NCBI RefSeq assembly: GCF_003245365.1
Contig: NZ_NBIU01000008.1
Coordinates: 1-61,933, forward strand
DNA length: 61,933 nucleotides
Origin: Helicobacter valdiviensis
Lineage (GTDB): Bacteria; Campylobacterota; Campylobacteria; Campylobacterales; Helicobacteraceae
Direction: 5' to 3'
Shown: piece after piece, positions 28,510 through 37,746 of the stretch
Layout of the letters: each line of letters starts with the position of its first letter
Numbering within the stretch: position 1 is the stretch's first letter
Notes under the pieces: model-generated
Told to the model about the DNA's origin: nothing
The model's input: only the letters and a program-made list of their open reading frames with translations
Databases searched by the model: none
Program-made: the position numbers and the translations under genes

Positions 28510-29563
28510 GATAAATTTTACACCTTTTAGTATTGGGATTTTATCTTTTATTGCTATTTGCTTTATTTTGGTGGCTGTTTTTGTAATAGCCCCCTTTTTT
28601 AACACCACTTCTAATCAAAAACAAACCACTTTAGAAACTTTATCACAAAATAATCAAGTCTCCCAAGAGCCAACCAAAGAGGGTAATCTTACTAATGAAG
28701 AGATGATACAAAAAAATATTGATTTTATTAAAAATAATTTGGAAACTCTTGCAAAAGAAAATAATATCACTAAAAAAACCGATAATTTTCAAGAGCAAAA
28801 TGCAAATGTAACTAAAGAGTTACCAACTTTAGACAAATCACAAATGCAGACATTATGCCAAAGAAGCAAACCTCAACTTGCAATTATTATAGATGATGTG
28901 GCAAATAAGGGACAGTTAGATAGGGTTTTGGGTTTGCCTTTTAAAGTTACTCCATCTTTATTTCCCAGAAGTGAAGCTTCCAAAAATACTCCATATATTG
29001 CAAAAAATGCTCCTTTTTATATGGTGCATTTGCCACTAGAAGCTAAGAGCTTTTATCAAAAAGAACATAAATGGCTTTTTGTTGGGGATAGTAGAGAAAA
29101 AATTAAAGAGAGAATTCAAGAGATTAAAAGAGATTTTCCAAATCTTACTTATTTAAACAATCACACAGGGAGTAAATTTACAGAGGATTGGAATTCTATG
29201 CAATATTTACTAGAAGCATTGCAAGAAGAGCAGATCATTTTTGTAGATTCTAAAACCACAGGAAAAAGTGTAACTTCACAATATTATAAGGATAAACCAG
29301 AAACCAATCCTTGTTTGCAAAGACCTTTTTTGCAAAGAGATGTGTTTTTGGATAATGAACTAGAAGAAGAGAAAATAGCCATAGCACTTAAAAATGCCAT
29401 AAAAATTGCAAAACAAAAAGGTTATGCTATTGCTATTGGTCATCCGCATTCAATTACTATTAAAACTTTGAAGAATATGCAAGGAGTTTTGGAAAAAAGT
29501 GGAGTAGAGATGGTTTATGTTAATGAGCTTATAACAAAATATGATACAATAAGCAAAAAGTAA
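28499..29563 (+). CDS. Divergent polysaccharide deacetylase (YibQ/DUF610) family protein
   Basis: 354 residues. One N-terminal membrane anchor (about residues 12-32), a linker of about 80 low-complexity residues, then the deacetylase-like domain with IIIDD, NNHTGS, FVDS and GHPH motifs. It probably faces the periplasm and may act on glycans, but the family has no firm substrate. It starts with TTG inside minE. The Campylobacter jejuni order ilvC-(this family)-dprA-ruvX has the same neighbour set, so a link to the dprA-ruvX operon is old. Confidence 0.8.
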   Translation: MKNKINFTPFSIGILSFIAICFILVAVFVIAPFFNTTSNQKQTTLETLSQNNQVSQEPTKEGNLTNEEMIQKNIDFIKNNLETLAKENNITKKTDNFQEQNANVTKELPTLDKSQMQTLCQRSKPQLAIIIDDVANKGQLDRVLGLPFKVTPSLFPRSEASKNTPYIAKNAPFYMVHLPLEAKSFYQKEHKWLFVGDSREKIKERIQEIKRDFPNLTYLNNHTGSKFTEDWNSMQYLLEALQEEQIIFVDSKTTGKSVTSQYYKDKPETNPCLQRPFLQRDVFLDNELEEEKIAIALKNAIKIAKQKGYAIAIGHPHSITIKTLKNMQGVLEKSGVEMVYVNELITKYDTISKK

Positions 29564-29568
29564 AAACT

Positions 29569-31692
29569 ATGATAAAAGCAAAAGCAACTCTTAGAATGGA
29601 AGGCAGCATTCTTTGTATCAAAGAAGTGGAAAATGAAATTTTATGTATTGATAGTGCATTTAATATTGCAACTATTCAGGATAATAAGATTAAAAAGAGT
29701 ATCCAAGTTGCAAAATCTGCAGTTACTCCCCATAGATATTCGCATATTTTTAGCATTTCTCCTAAGAAATTTTTATGTGTCCCTATTTTGCAAGAGCATA
29801 AGGTAATTATTTTAGGTTATGAAGCTACTAAGATTTCTCATAAAGCTACTTTAGAAGATCATGATGGAGATATTGAAGTAAGTGCTTTTTCTCATGATGG
29901 TAAGATTTTTATGAGCGGGGGGCAAGATGGAAGGGTGTTTTTTTATGATACAGAGGATTTTACGCCTCTTTCTTCATTGATGCCACGCGGGGATTATATT
30001 TCTAGGATTGTATTTTCTAAAAATGATGAGTTTGTGGTGATTTGTGGATTTGATAAATTTAGTATGGTTTTTGATCTTATGCGTCATAAGATTGCCTTTA
30101 ATTTTGTTACTAATGATGTGATAGAAGATGCTTGCTTTTTTGATAATAATGAAAAATTATTGCTAGTTTGTCGCAATAATTCAAGCATTATTTTTAGTTT
30201 AAAAGAGGGGAAAATTATCTCTCAAGAATATCTTTTTGCTTTTTGGCCTACAAGCATAGTGATTGATGAGGAAGAAAACTATGCTATTATTGGGACAAGA
30301 TCAGAAAATATCTATGTGATTTCTTTAAAAGATAATGCTAAAGTTATGGAAATACAGAGTGAATATTTTGGGATTGCTTCTATTGCATTTTGTGATGGAC
30401 AGCTTGTTTTTGGTAGTGTAGATGGTGGGGTGATGGTAGTAGATTATAATGAGGGTAGAGAGGAGCTACAAAATGCCCTTGCAATTAAAGATTATAAGAG
30501 TGCAAGAGAAATCATTAATCAAAATGTTTTTTTGAGTATCCATCCTTTAACAAAAGTTTTTGATGAAGATTGGCCTTTTGTTTTAGAGCAAGCCATTGCA
30601 CTTTTGAATTTAGATGAAATAGATGAAGCAGTAGAACTTACCGCACCTTTTATGGTAAGTGAGTCTAAAAAAAATGAATTTGAATTTTACTTAGCTCAAA
30701 AAGAGGGTGTAAAAAGCTTTTTAGAATGCTTGGAGAAAAAAGATTATCAAAAAGCCTATGAAATGCTAAAAACTACAAAATTTTTATTAAAAACTAAAGC
30801 TTATGAAAAACTAGAAAATACTTGGAATAAGGCTTTTATTCATGCAAAAAAACTTTTGATTGAAAATGCAAGTGTTAATCAAAGATTGGCAGAACAGCTT
30901 CTAGCACCTTTTGAAAATACTCCTAAAAAGGAGCTAATTATTCACTTATTAAAAAATTGTGATGTATTTGAAAAGGCAGATATGCTAATTAAAAAGCAAA
31001 ATTTTAAGGAATATTTTTCTTTGACTTTCCAGTTTTCTTTTTTGCGGGATACAGAACTTTATAAAAAGGTTTTGCTAGTAGGCGAGAAAATGCTTGTAAA
31101 TCTTATAGAGCTAGAAAAAAACTTTGCTTATGAAGAAGCAAAGAGAATTGCACAAACTCTTTTAGTTTTTCCAAACTTAAAGCGTGCTGTAAATGAAAGG
31201 CTTGTAAATATCCAACAAAAAGAAGCATTGCTTGAAGCTATTAAAGAAAAAGAAATAAAGAAGGTTTATACTCTAGTAGATAATAATGAGAATCTAAAAT
31301 CTCTCCAGCAATTTAAAGATTTTACGCAAGATTTCTTGAAGCGTTATGAGGAGGCTAAGCCTTATGCGTATTTAGGGAATGCACAACATATAATGGTGAT
31401 TTTTGGAGAATATATGGAGGTGGGCTATTGGGTAGATAAAATAGCCTCTTTAATGAAAATTGCTTATTTGAAGCAACTTTCGCGTGCATTAGGGGAGATT
31501 GAAGTAAATTGGATTATGAGTATTAAGCGGTATTATGAACGCTTTGGTAAAAGCATAGAGCTTGTGAAGCTTTTATCTAGCCATAGTGCAAGAGAGATAT
31601 TAGAAAGCTTTGAAGGAGATGGGGAGTATGATGGATATAGACATTATGGATTTGTAGAAAATGTCGTGATTTATTATGTGCAAAAGGCTTAA
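29569..31692 (+). CDS. WD40-like beta-propeller protein with helical C-terminal half
   Basis: 707 residues, cytoplasmic. The first 300 residues contain propeller blades: DHDGDIEVSAFSHDGKIFMS, GGQDGRVFFYDTEDF and later FGSVDGGVMVVD follow the WD-repeat pattern. The remaining 400 residues are predicted helices of the TPR-like kind (ALAIKDYKSAREIINQ, LECLEKKDYQKAYEML). Such a propeller plus alpha-solenoid usually forms a scaffold. It lies in the min-dpr operon, five bases after the deacetylase gene and two bases before dprA. I know no characterised homologue. Confidence 0.7.
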   Translation: MIKAKATLRMEGSILCIKEVENEILCIDSAFNIATIQDNKIKKSIQVAKSAVTPHRYSHIFSISPKKFLCVPILQEHKVIILGYEATKISHKATLEDHDGDIEVSAFSHDGKIFMSGGQDGRVFFYDTEDFTPLSSLMPRGDYISRIVFSKNDEFVVICGFDKFSMVFDLMRHKIAFNFVTNDVIEDACFFDNNEKLLLVCRNNSSIIFSLKEGKIISQEYLFAFWPTSIVIDEEENYAIIGTRSENIYVISLKDNAKVMEIQSEYFGIASIAFCDGQLVFGSVDGGVMVVDYNEGREELQNALAIKDYKSAREIINQNVFLSIHPLTKVFDEDWPFVLEQAIALLNLDEIDEAVELTAPFMVSESKKNEFEFYLAQKEGVKSFLECLEKKDYQKAYEMLKTTKFLLKTKAYEKLENTWNKAFIHAKKLLIENASVNQRLAEQLLAPFENTPKKELIIHLLKNCDVFEKADMLIKKQNFKEYFSLTFQFSFLRDTELYKKVLLVGEKMLVNLIELEKNFAYEEAKRIAQTLLVFPNLKRAVNERLVNIQQKEALLEAIKEKEIKKVYTLVDNNENLKSLQQFKDFTQDFLKRYEEAKPYAYLGNAQHIMVIFGEYMEVGYWVDKIASLMKIAYLKQLSRALGEIEVNWIMSIKRYYERFGKSIELVKLLSSHSAREILESFEGDGEYDGYRHYGFVENVVIYYVQKA

Positions 31693-31694
31693 AT

Positions 31695-32477
31695 TTGCAA
31701 AAATGTGAAAAGATTCCACAAGAGCTAGAAGAACTAGCATTAAAAAATCTTTATTATAAAGGTAATTTAGAGCTTTTAAAAAAAAGAAAAATTACAATTT
31801 TAGGCACGAGAAAACCTAGTGTTTATGCACAGAGTTTTACTCAAGAGATAGCCTCTAAGCTTTCTAGTTTGGGAGTGGTAGTGGTGAGCGGAGGGGCTTT
31901 GGGGATTGATATTATCGCACATAATAGTGCCTATCCAAATACCATCATGGTTTCTCCATCCTCTTTAGATATTATTTACCCAAAATACAATCAAAAAAGT
32001 ATTCAAAAAATTTATGAAAATGCCCTAGCTTTTAGTCAATTTGATCCACCTTATAAACCTAGAGAATATTCCTTTTTAGAACGCAATAAATTGGTGGTTA
32101 GCTTTGGGGAATGTGTGATTATTCCAGAGGCAGATTTGAAAAGTGGATCTAGTAGTAGTGCAGCTTATGCGTTAAAATTGGGTAAGAAGATTTTTGTTCC
32201 TCCTCATAGGATTGGAGAAAGTAAGGAAACTAATAGGCTTTTGCAAAATGGGGAAGCGGAAGCTATTTATGATATTGATTTGTTTTTGGCAAAATATTTT
32301 GGAGAAGAAAAGAAAGCTTTAGATACTTTAAAAGAAGAAGATGAGATTTTAGAGTTTTGCAAGATAAATCCACTTTTTGAAGAGGCCTTGAAGCAATATG
32401 GAGAGATTTTATATGAATATGAGCTAGAGGGGAAAATAGAGCGTAAAAATGGTAGGATTTATGTGATATGGAAATAA
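31695..32477 (+). CDS. dprA: DNA processing protein DprA
   Basis: 260 residues. The Rossmann-like core has ILGTRKPS, VVSGGALGIDIIAH and FLERNKLVVSFGECVIIPEA, followed by SGS. It loads RecA onto incoming single-stranded DNA and is needed for natural transformation. Translation starts at TTG, three bases after the previous stop. The C-terminal winged-helix-like part is short, as usual for this group. It overlaps ruvX by 10 bases, the same pair as in H. pylori. Confidence 0.93.
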   Translation: MQKCEKIPQELEELALKNLYYKGNLELLKKRKITILGTRKPSVYAQSFTQEIASKLSSLGVVVVSGGALGIDIIAHNSAYPNTIMVSPSSLDIIYPKYNQKSIQKIYENALAFSQFDPPYKPREYSFLERNKLVVSFGECVIIPEADLKSGSSSSAAYALKLGKKIFVPPHRIGESKETNRLLQNGEAEAIYDIDLFLAKYFGEEKKALDTLKEEDEILEFCKINPLFEEALKQYGEILYEYELEGKIERKNGRIYVIWK

Positions 32478-32872
32478 ATAAACAAAATATTGTTGCTATT
32501 GATGTTGGGTTAAAAAGAATTGGACTTGCTAAGAGTGCTTTGGGGATTGTTTTGCCTTTAAAGCCCATTATTAGACATAATCGTAATCAAGCAGCCTGTG
32601 AGGTTAGAGAATGTATTTTAAAAGAGGGTGCGAGAATTCTTGTATGTGGGGTTCCAAAAGACAATGAAGAGATGTGTAGAAGAATTTATCATTTTGTAAA
32701 GCTTTTAGAGCTTGATGAGGATATAAAAGTGGTTTATGTAGATGAGTCTTTTAGTTCTCATGAAGCACTTTCTAAAATGGCTGGTAGTAAAAAAGAGAGA
32801 AAGAAAGATGGGAGTTTAGATAGCCTAGCAGCAAGTGTAATTTTAGAGAGATTTTTAATGAGCCAAAAATAA
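32468..32872 (+). CDS. ruvX: Putative pre-16S rRNA nuclease / Holliday junction resolvase-like RuvX
   Basis: 134 residues. AIDVGLKRIGLAKS near the N-terminus, VYVDESFSS, and SLDSLAAS near the end are the YqgF/RuvX RNase H-fold motifs with their acidic residues. The family matures the 5' end of 16S rRNA and resembles RuvC. It converges on the CheX-domain gene, overlapping it by 18 bases. Confidence 0.92.
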   Translation: MEINKQNIVAIDVGLKRIGLAKSALGIVLPLKPIIRHNRNQAACEVRECILKEGARILVCGVPKDNEEMCRRIYHFVKLLELDEDIKVVYVDESFSSHEALSKMAGSKKERKKDGSLDSLAASVILERFLMSQK

Positions 32873-34249
32873 AATTAAAGGTTTATTGTTTAAAAGAAGA
32901 TTGATTTGCACCCCTTGCTTACCTTCTAGCATTTTTACAATCATATCTTCATTTTTACAAGCTTTAGGCAAGGAAATAGAAATAGAAATATGATGCTCGG
33001 CTAGTATGGCTTTAGAGCGTCCTGCGATGATATTGGTAAATTCAGAAATTACATCTAGCAATTCTTCATCGCTTTGGCATTCTTCCCCAAGTAGCATCAT
33101 AGAAGCTTCTTTGACAAGTGATTTTGCAAAGGAGAGGGCGACAACACCTGTAATATCTCCTTCAAAGCTAATCATAGCACCCATAATATCTTGTTCGTTG
33201 GTTTTTACATAAGGGGTTACCTTATAATCTGTTTTTTTGGCTTCACCTCCTGTTAAAGAAGAGAGGGTTTCAATAGAAGCATTAATAAAAATAGGTAGTT
33301 GTGCTACAAGATGTTTAGTAAGTCCTTTGCGATTTTTTTCTTTTTGTTGGTAGCTTTTTGCAAGTTCTAAGAATTTAGTATCTTTAATACATTCTTCAAT
33401 GCTATCAAAAAATACGATATGGCTACGGTAGCATAAGCAAAGTTTATCTTTGTCAATATTGCTCTTAAGTCCGCAAATTGCAATATAAGCGTCAAATCTA
33501 GCATTATTAAGTGCTAAGGACATGATGAAATCTAAAACAGCAAGGTTAAATTCCTTTGTATCACTTGCATTAAAAATAAAAGCTCTATAGCCTTCGCGTA
33601 ATCTTGAATTGTGGGCTTGAGTGTTAAAAGAAAATGAAATGCTTTTATCTACTTTTTTCCCAAGTGTATAAACAACAACACCATTTGAAATATTAACGGG
33701 AATAAAATTTCCTGTTACATCAAAATAAATATCATAAAGATAAAGTGCTTTTTCTAAATATTCTCTTTTTTTCTCCATAAAGTCTTGTGGAGTATGTGTG
33801 CAGATAACATTAGCACCCTTAGCATCTAGCTCTTGAGAAATAAGAGTTTGCATAATTTGATCTGTATCATAATAAATGATGGTTTGATTAAAAGCAGGGA
33901 GTTTAACTCCTAGCAAGATATTTGCCATAGTTTCTGTCCTAAAAAGTGGCAAACTTTTATTTGGAAAAAGCACTTTTAGCTTTTGGAATTGTTTATCATC
34001 ATAACCGATAAACGCAACCATAACGCCTACTTTGTTTTGCATAGCAAGGAGGGCTTTGGCTATTAAAATAACAGCCCCTTCATCAAATTTTTCAATATTT
34101 TCAAAAGAAAAATACACAGCTTTTAAAGATAGGCTTCTAATGGTTGCACTATTAGAGATTAAAATTTCACAAACATCCTTTGCTTGTTTCATTTCTAAAT
34201 CAACTTGTGGTGCATAAATTGCCACATCTTGTTTGATGATTGGACGCAT
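32855..34249 (-). CDS. STAS-like/CheX-domain chemotaxis phosphatase-like protein
   Basis: 464 residues. The last 150 residues match the CheX fold: DITGVVALSF, then EEELLDVISEFTNIIAG-type sequence with the catalytic E-x-x-N (SEFTN), then GRSKAIL. CheX and CheC remove phosphate from CheY-P. The N-terminal 110 residues resemble an anti-sigma-antagonist (STAS) domain; the middle is unassigned. It may help set CheY-P levels beside the separate CheZ of Helicobacter. It is transcribed alone, with the OmpA-family gene just upstream on the same strand. Confidence 0.75.
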   Translation of the reverse strand: MRPIIKQDVAIYAPQVDLEMKQAKDVCEILISNSATIRSLSLKAVYFSFENIEKFDEGAVILIAKALLAMQNKVGVMVAFIGYDDKQFQKLKVLFPNKSLPLFRTETMANILLGVKLPAFNQTIIYYDTDQIMQTLISQELDAKGANVICTHTPQDFMEKKREYLEKALYLYDIYFDVTGNFIPVNISNGVVVYTLGKKVDKSISFSFNTQAHNSRLREGYRAFIFNASDTKEFNLAVLDFIMSLALNNARFDAYIAICGLKSNIDKDKLCLCYRSHIVFFDSIEECIKDTKFLELAKSYQQKEKNRKGLTKHLVAQLPIFINASIETLSSLTGGEAKKTDYKVTPYVKTNEQDIMGAMISFEGDITGVVALSFAKSLVKEASMMLLGEECQSDEELLDVISEFTNIIAGRSKAILAEHHISISISLPKACKNEDMIVKMLEGKQGVQINLLLNNKPLILFLAH

Positions 34250-34266
34250 TGTCCCTCCTCCTAAAA

Positions 34267-35190
34267 TTAATTAGCGTTATAAACTTCTGCTTCTACTCTT
34301 CTATTTTTTGCTCTTCCTTCTTTGGTAGCGTTTGTAGCGACAGGCTTGCTATCTCCATAACCTTTAGCATCAAGTCTTTTTGCATCTATGCCATGCTCAA
34401 TAATTCTATTTTTAACCGCAGTTGCTCTTCTTTCAGAAAGTTTTTGATTGTAGCCTTTTGCACCTGTGCTATCGGTGTGTCCGCTAATAGTTGCAGTTTG
34501 GTTTGGATTATTTTTTAAATATTCTGCAAAATCTTTGATTTCTGCATCATATTGTGGATTGATTGCAGTGGAATCAAAAGGGAATTGCACAGAAAAAGTA
34601 TGGATATGTGAAAGTGTAGGAGCAGGTGCTACTTCAGGTTTGCTAGGTGCTATGCTAACTTGCGGTTCTTCTTTTTGGAATTTTCCAAATGGAATACTAA
34701 AGCCTAGCATTGCAACTACATCACTTCTTCCATCAAAGCTTATTAAATGTCTTAATTCTGTTTTTAAATGAAGATTTTCAAATGCTTCCCATCTAAGACC
34801 TACACCATATTGACCAAAAATAGCACTATCTACGCTATATAAACTATCACTAATATGCTCATAACCAAAACCACCCAAGATGTATGGAGATACTTTATTC
34901 CATACTTCAAATTCTTTAACTACATTCATATAAAAACGATTCACATCTGTATCATAATGAGCGTGGCTATAATCTACATTATCTAATCTTTCATAACCTA
35001 CTTCTACTAAAACTCCTGGGGTTACACGATTAGCAAACTTTAGTCCATAAGTCAAATCTGCATTATTTTTAAATTTATCATTGCTAATATGAAAATTTCC
35101 ACCAACTTGGGGTGTAACTTCAAATAAATTATCTGCTGCAAATAGGGAACCACATAAAACTAATGATAGAGAAAGCGCCTTCTTTAACAT
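34267..35190 (-). CDS. OmpA-family outer-membrane protein (CadF-like)
   Basis: 307 residues. Signal peptide MLKKALSLSLVLCGSLFA is followed by an eight-strand-like barrel (about 20-175), a proline-rich linker (PSKPEVAPAPT) and a C-terminal OmpA peptidoglycan-binding domain with GHTDSTGAKGYNQKLSERRA and NRRVEAEV. The barrel N-terminus (FEVTPQVGGNF) and overall length resemble Campylobacter CadF, the fibronectin-binding adhesin, but adhesin function cannot be read from sequence. It is probably abundant, with a ribosome site AAGGAG before the ATG. Confidence 0.87.
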   Translation of the reverse strand: MLKKALSLSLVLCGSLFAADNLFEVTPQVGGNFHISNDKFKNNADLTYGLKFANRVTPGVLVEVGYERLDNVDYSHAHYDTDVNRFYMNVVKEFEVWNKVSPYILGGFGYEHISDSLYSVDSAIFGQYGVGLRWEAFENLHLKTELRHLISFDGRSDVVAMLGFSIPFGKFQKEEPQVSIAPSKPEVAPAPTLSHIHTFSVQFPFDSTAINPQYDAEIKDFAEYLKNNPNQTATISGHTDSTGAKGYNQKLSERRATAVKNRIIEHGIDAKRLDAKGYGDSKPVATNATKEGRAKNRRVEAEVYNAN

Positions 35191-35286
35191 CTTCTACTCC
35201 TTAACTATTTTTTGAATTTAAAAAGGTTTATTAAGTTGCTAGAATTTCTTATAGAAGATAAAGCTACTTTTCCTTTTTATAATAGA

Positions 35287-35292
35287 ATTATA
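35287..35292 (-). promoter_or_regulatory. -10 box of the OmpA-family gene
   Basis: TATAAT on the minus strand, about 97 bases upstream of the ATG, preceded by GG. It would give a 5' leader of about 90 bases. Position and sequence fit, but a second TTATAA element nearby leaves the choice open. Confidence 0.35.
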
Positions 35293-35356
35293 CCTTAATA
35301 TTTTGAAATTGTTTTTTTATGGCAAAAATTTTATAGATAATTTTGTTTTAATTTAA

Positions 35357-35362
35357 TATAAT
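35357..35362 (+). promoter_or_regulatory. -10 box of dba-dsbI
   Basis: TATAAT 34 bases before the dba ATG, within T-rich DNA. A ribosome site AAGGAG (35383-35388) follows. Confidence 0.45.
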
Positions 35363-35395
35363 TAATGTTTTATTTCAAACTAAAGGAGAAAAGGA

Positions 35396-35563
35396 ATGGA
35401 GTTTTTAGAGCTTTTATTAGTATTAATTGCATTAATATTAATTATTAAAAAACCCGAAAAAGAGAAATTGGCTTTTGGCTTAGTAATGGTAGCTTGGTTT
35501 ATTATGGTGTTTTATTATATTGGGCATAAATCTAGTGCATTTTTAACAATGATTAATCTATAA
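35396..35563 (+). CDS. dba: Dba, small membrane partner of DsbI
   Basis: 55 residues with two hydrophobic helices (MEFLELLLVLIALILII, then LAFGLVMVAWFIMVFYYI) joined by a charged KKPEKEK loop. In Campylobacter jejuni, dsbI is preceded by the small membrane gene dba, whose translation is needed for dsbI expression; size, topology and position here match. A doubled ribosome site (AAGGAG, AAGGA) precedes the ATG at 35396. dsbI begins 18 bases after its stop. Confidence 0.75.
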   Translation: MEFLELLLVLIALILIIKKPEKEKLAFGLVMVAWFIMVFYYIGHKSSAFLTMINL

Positions 35564-35581
35564 TGAGGAGAGTTTATAGCT

Positions 35582-37099
35582 ATGAATGAGATTAATAAGA
35601 CGAAAAATTTTTACACATTGATGTGTTTAGCAGGTTTTTTAATTATTTTATTGCCTGTTGGAATTGCAAACTTTGTATTTGGTTATATGCTAGGAGATAG
35701 CCCTTGCACACTTTGTTGGGGACAAAGAGAGGCAATGATTTTTATTGGTGTTATGGCACTTTTTATCGTTCGCTATGGGATGAAAGGTAAATATCTTGCA
35801 GCATTGCTTATTATGACAGCAATCGGTCTTTATCAGTCTTTTGCACATTTTGGAAATCACGCACATAGGGACTTAGATCAAGGATTTGGTTTAGCAGTAT
35901 TTGGTATCCATACTTATTTTTGGGCGGAAGTTGTTTTTTGGGCTGTTGTTTTGATTTTGGGTGTGATTTTTGCTTTTGCTCCTAGATTTAAAGCATTTGA
36001 TGAAGAAATAGGTGAAGAAAAATATAGAAAATTCACAAAATTTAGCTTTGCTGCAGTATTAATTAGCACTATTGTGGTGGCTTCAAATGTGTTCCAAGCT
36101 TTTGTAAGCACAGGTGTTCCTCCATTTGTAGGGCAAAGCGATCCAGTTAGATTTAGTTTAAATCCAAAATATATCATTTGGAGCACAGATAATTGGAAAG
36201 GAACTTGGCAAAGTTTTTCATTCTTAGGTAAGCGTGATGTAAAAGCTCCTGATTATGCTTTTGCTCCTAATGCTGAAAAATTAGGCATTACTTTTGATAA
36301 TGATAGCAATAATGCTCCTTTTGCAAAAATTGATGAAAGCTTAGAGATTGACACACAAAGCAAAGTAGATTTTGCTAAACCTATCAATACAATGGACTAT
36401 ATTAGAGGAGAATATGTAGTAAGCTCTAAATGGGATGTGGCATTTTTAGATGATAATTTCGCACAAAAAGAAAGCTTTGTATTAGATCCTTATTTTTCAG
36501 CGACTATTGATCCTATTGTAGGTATTACTCCTTATCAAGAAGATAAATTTATTCTTATGGGTTCTAATAAATCTTTCTTAAGATTTAAGAAAAATCCTAA
36601 CGCAGATGAAGTGCTACAATATGCAGATTTTATAAGCGGAGCAGATAAGTTTGAAGGACAAGGCGAGGGCTTAGGTCGTGGAAGAATTGATACTGTAAGA
36701 GCAAAATTTAACCATGTAGCTAGCAGTGCTAGTGATGGCAAATACCTCTATCTAGCAACCGTTCCAAACAATAAAGATAAGAAAACTTTTGTAATTTCTA
36801 AAATTTCTTTAAAAGATAGAGTGCTTTCAGGTGAATTTATCCCAAGTGCAAATTTAAAAGAGGGCAAAACTTTAGGAGATTTATATATTACTTCTATGGC
36901 TTATAGAGATGGGAAGCTTTATGCACTAAGCAAAAACCATAATGTAATTGTGGTAATGGATCCTATAAAAGAAGAAGTGATTAAAAGCGTTGCATATCCA
37001 AGTGAAATTACAAATGCAAGAAGCCTTTTCTTTAAAGATGGAAAAATCAACATTCTTTCTTATCAAGATGGAGAAAATAAACTCTTTATCTTAAAATAA
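35582..37099 (+). CDS. dsbI: Disulfide bond formation protein DsbI
   Basis: 505 residues. The N-terminal quarter is a DsbB-type quinone reductase with membrane helices and the redox pair SPCTLCWGQR. After a further membrane helix near 150, the remaining 330 residues form a periplasmic beta-propeller-like domain (KISLKDRVLSG, YRDGKLYALSKNHNVIVVMDP). This fused architecture is specific to DsbI of Campylobacter and Helicobacter. It reoxidises periplasmic Dsb thiol oxidases, possibly the sulphotransferase-related ones. Confidence 0.88.
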   Translation: MNEINKTKNFYTLMCLAGFLIILLPVGIANFVFGYMLGDSPCTLCWGQREAMIFIGVMALFIVRYGMKGKYLAALLIMTAIGLYQSFAHFGNHAHRDLDQGFGLAVFGIHTYFWAEVVFWAVVLILGVIFAFAPRFKAFDEEIGEEKYRKFTKFSFAAVLISTIVVASNVFQAFVSTGVPPFVGQSDPVRFSLNPKYIIWSTDNWKGTWQSFSFLGKRDVKAPDYAFAPNAEKLGITFDNDSNNAPFAKIDESLEIDTQSKVDFAKPINTMDYIRGEYVVSSKWDVAFLDDNFAQKESFVLDPYFSATIDPIVGITPYQEDKFILMGSNKSFLRFKKNPNADEVLQYADFISGADKFEGQGEGLGRGRIDTVRAKFNHVASSASDGKYLYLATVPNNKDKKTFVISKISLKDRVLSGEFIPSANLKEGKTLGDLYITSMAYRDGKLYALSKNHNVIVVMDPIKEEVIKSVAYPSEITNARSLFFKDGKINILSYQDGENKLFILK

Positions 37100-37101
37100 T
37101 G

Positions 37102-37123
37102 CCACCTTTTTTGGTGGTGTTTC
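37102..37123. terminator. Bidirectional terminator
   Basis: CCACC (37103-37107) pairs with GGTGG (37114-37118) around six T, with T-rich sequence on the dsbI side and A-rich sequence on the other. It lies between convergent dsbI and the membrane-protein gene and may serve both. Confidence 0.6.
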
Positions 37124-37655
37124 ACTTTAATATTTTAAAAAACTTAATATACAAGAATCCACAAAAATAAAAAATTAAAAATCCTAAAAAGATTCCAAAA
37201 AATAAAGGTATCCCACTGCTTACATAAAAGCTTGCTATTGCACCGCTTAAAAGAGATAAAAAGCTAATGATGGTTAGTAAAATTGCTACTATTTTTCCGC
37301 CTTTGCAAAATAATATAAGATTTAAAATAGATGAGATAAATACCATTCCTAAAAAGAGCAAACCACAAAAAATTGCTAAAAATAGTGTATAGGATAAAAA
37401 GATTTCAAATGCTTCTAGTAAATTTGTCTGTATAGAAGTAAAAATTGCATAACCTGCATTTAAAAAAGCTCCTAAAATAAATAAAGAAATAAAAGCTTTT
37501 TTGGAGAAAATTAAAATTTTTTGTGAGATAGGGTGTGTTTGGTGTGTGCTTTTATTTGTGCTTAAACGATTATAAATTTTATAACCTCCATAAATGAGTG
37601 CTAGCCAAATAATAATATTTAAAAAGATAATGATGCTTAATGCCAACTCTCCCAT
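37122..37655 (-). CDS. Hypothetical integral membrane protein
   Basis: 177 residues, with about five hydrophobic segments (5-27, 48-70, 83-110, 118-140, 145-172) separated by short loops. No enzyme motif is visible. The ATG has a ribosome site (AAGGAG) on the minus strand. It stands alone between dsbI and the restriction island. Confidence 0.6.
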   Translation of the reverse strand: MGELALSIIIFLNIIIWLALIYGGYKIYNRLSTNKSTHQTHPISQKILIFSKKAFISLFILGAFLNAGYAIFTSIQTNLLEAFEIFLSYTLFLAIFCGLLFLGMVFISSILNLILFCKGGKIVAILLTIISFLSLLSGAIASFYVSSGIPLFFGIFLGFLIFYFCGFLYIKFFKILK

Positions 37656-37712
37656 TTATACTCCTTTTAAACAAGCCTATGCAATTATATAGACAAAAAT
37701 ATAAAAATTTAT

Positions 37713-37718
37713 TATAAT
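37713..37718 (+). promoter_or_regulatory. hsdR: -10 box of the hsd island
   Basis: TATAAT about 29 bases before the hsdR ATG, with AT-rich DNA upstream and ribosome site GGGAG at 37729-37733. This should drive hsdR and perhaps some of the genes behind it. Confidence 0.5.
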
Positions 37719-37746
37719 GAAAATTTTTGGGAGTTAGTAGGGACAA

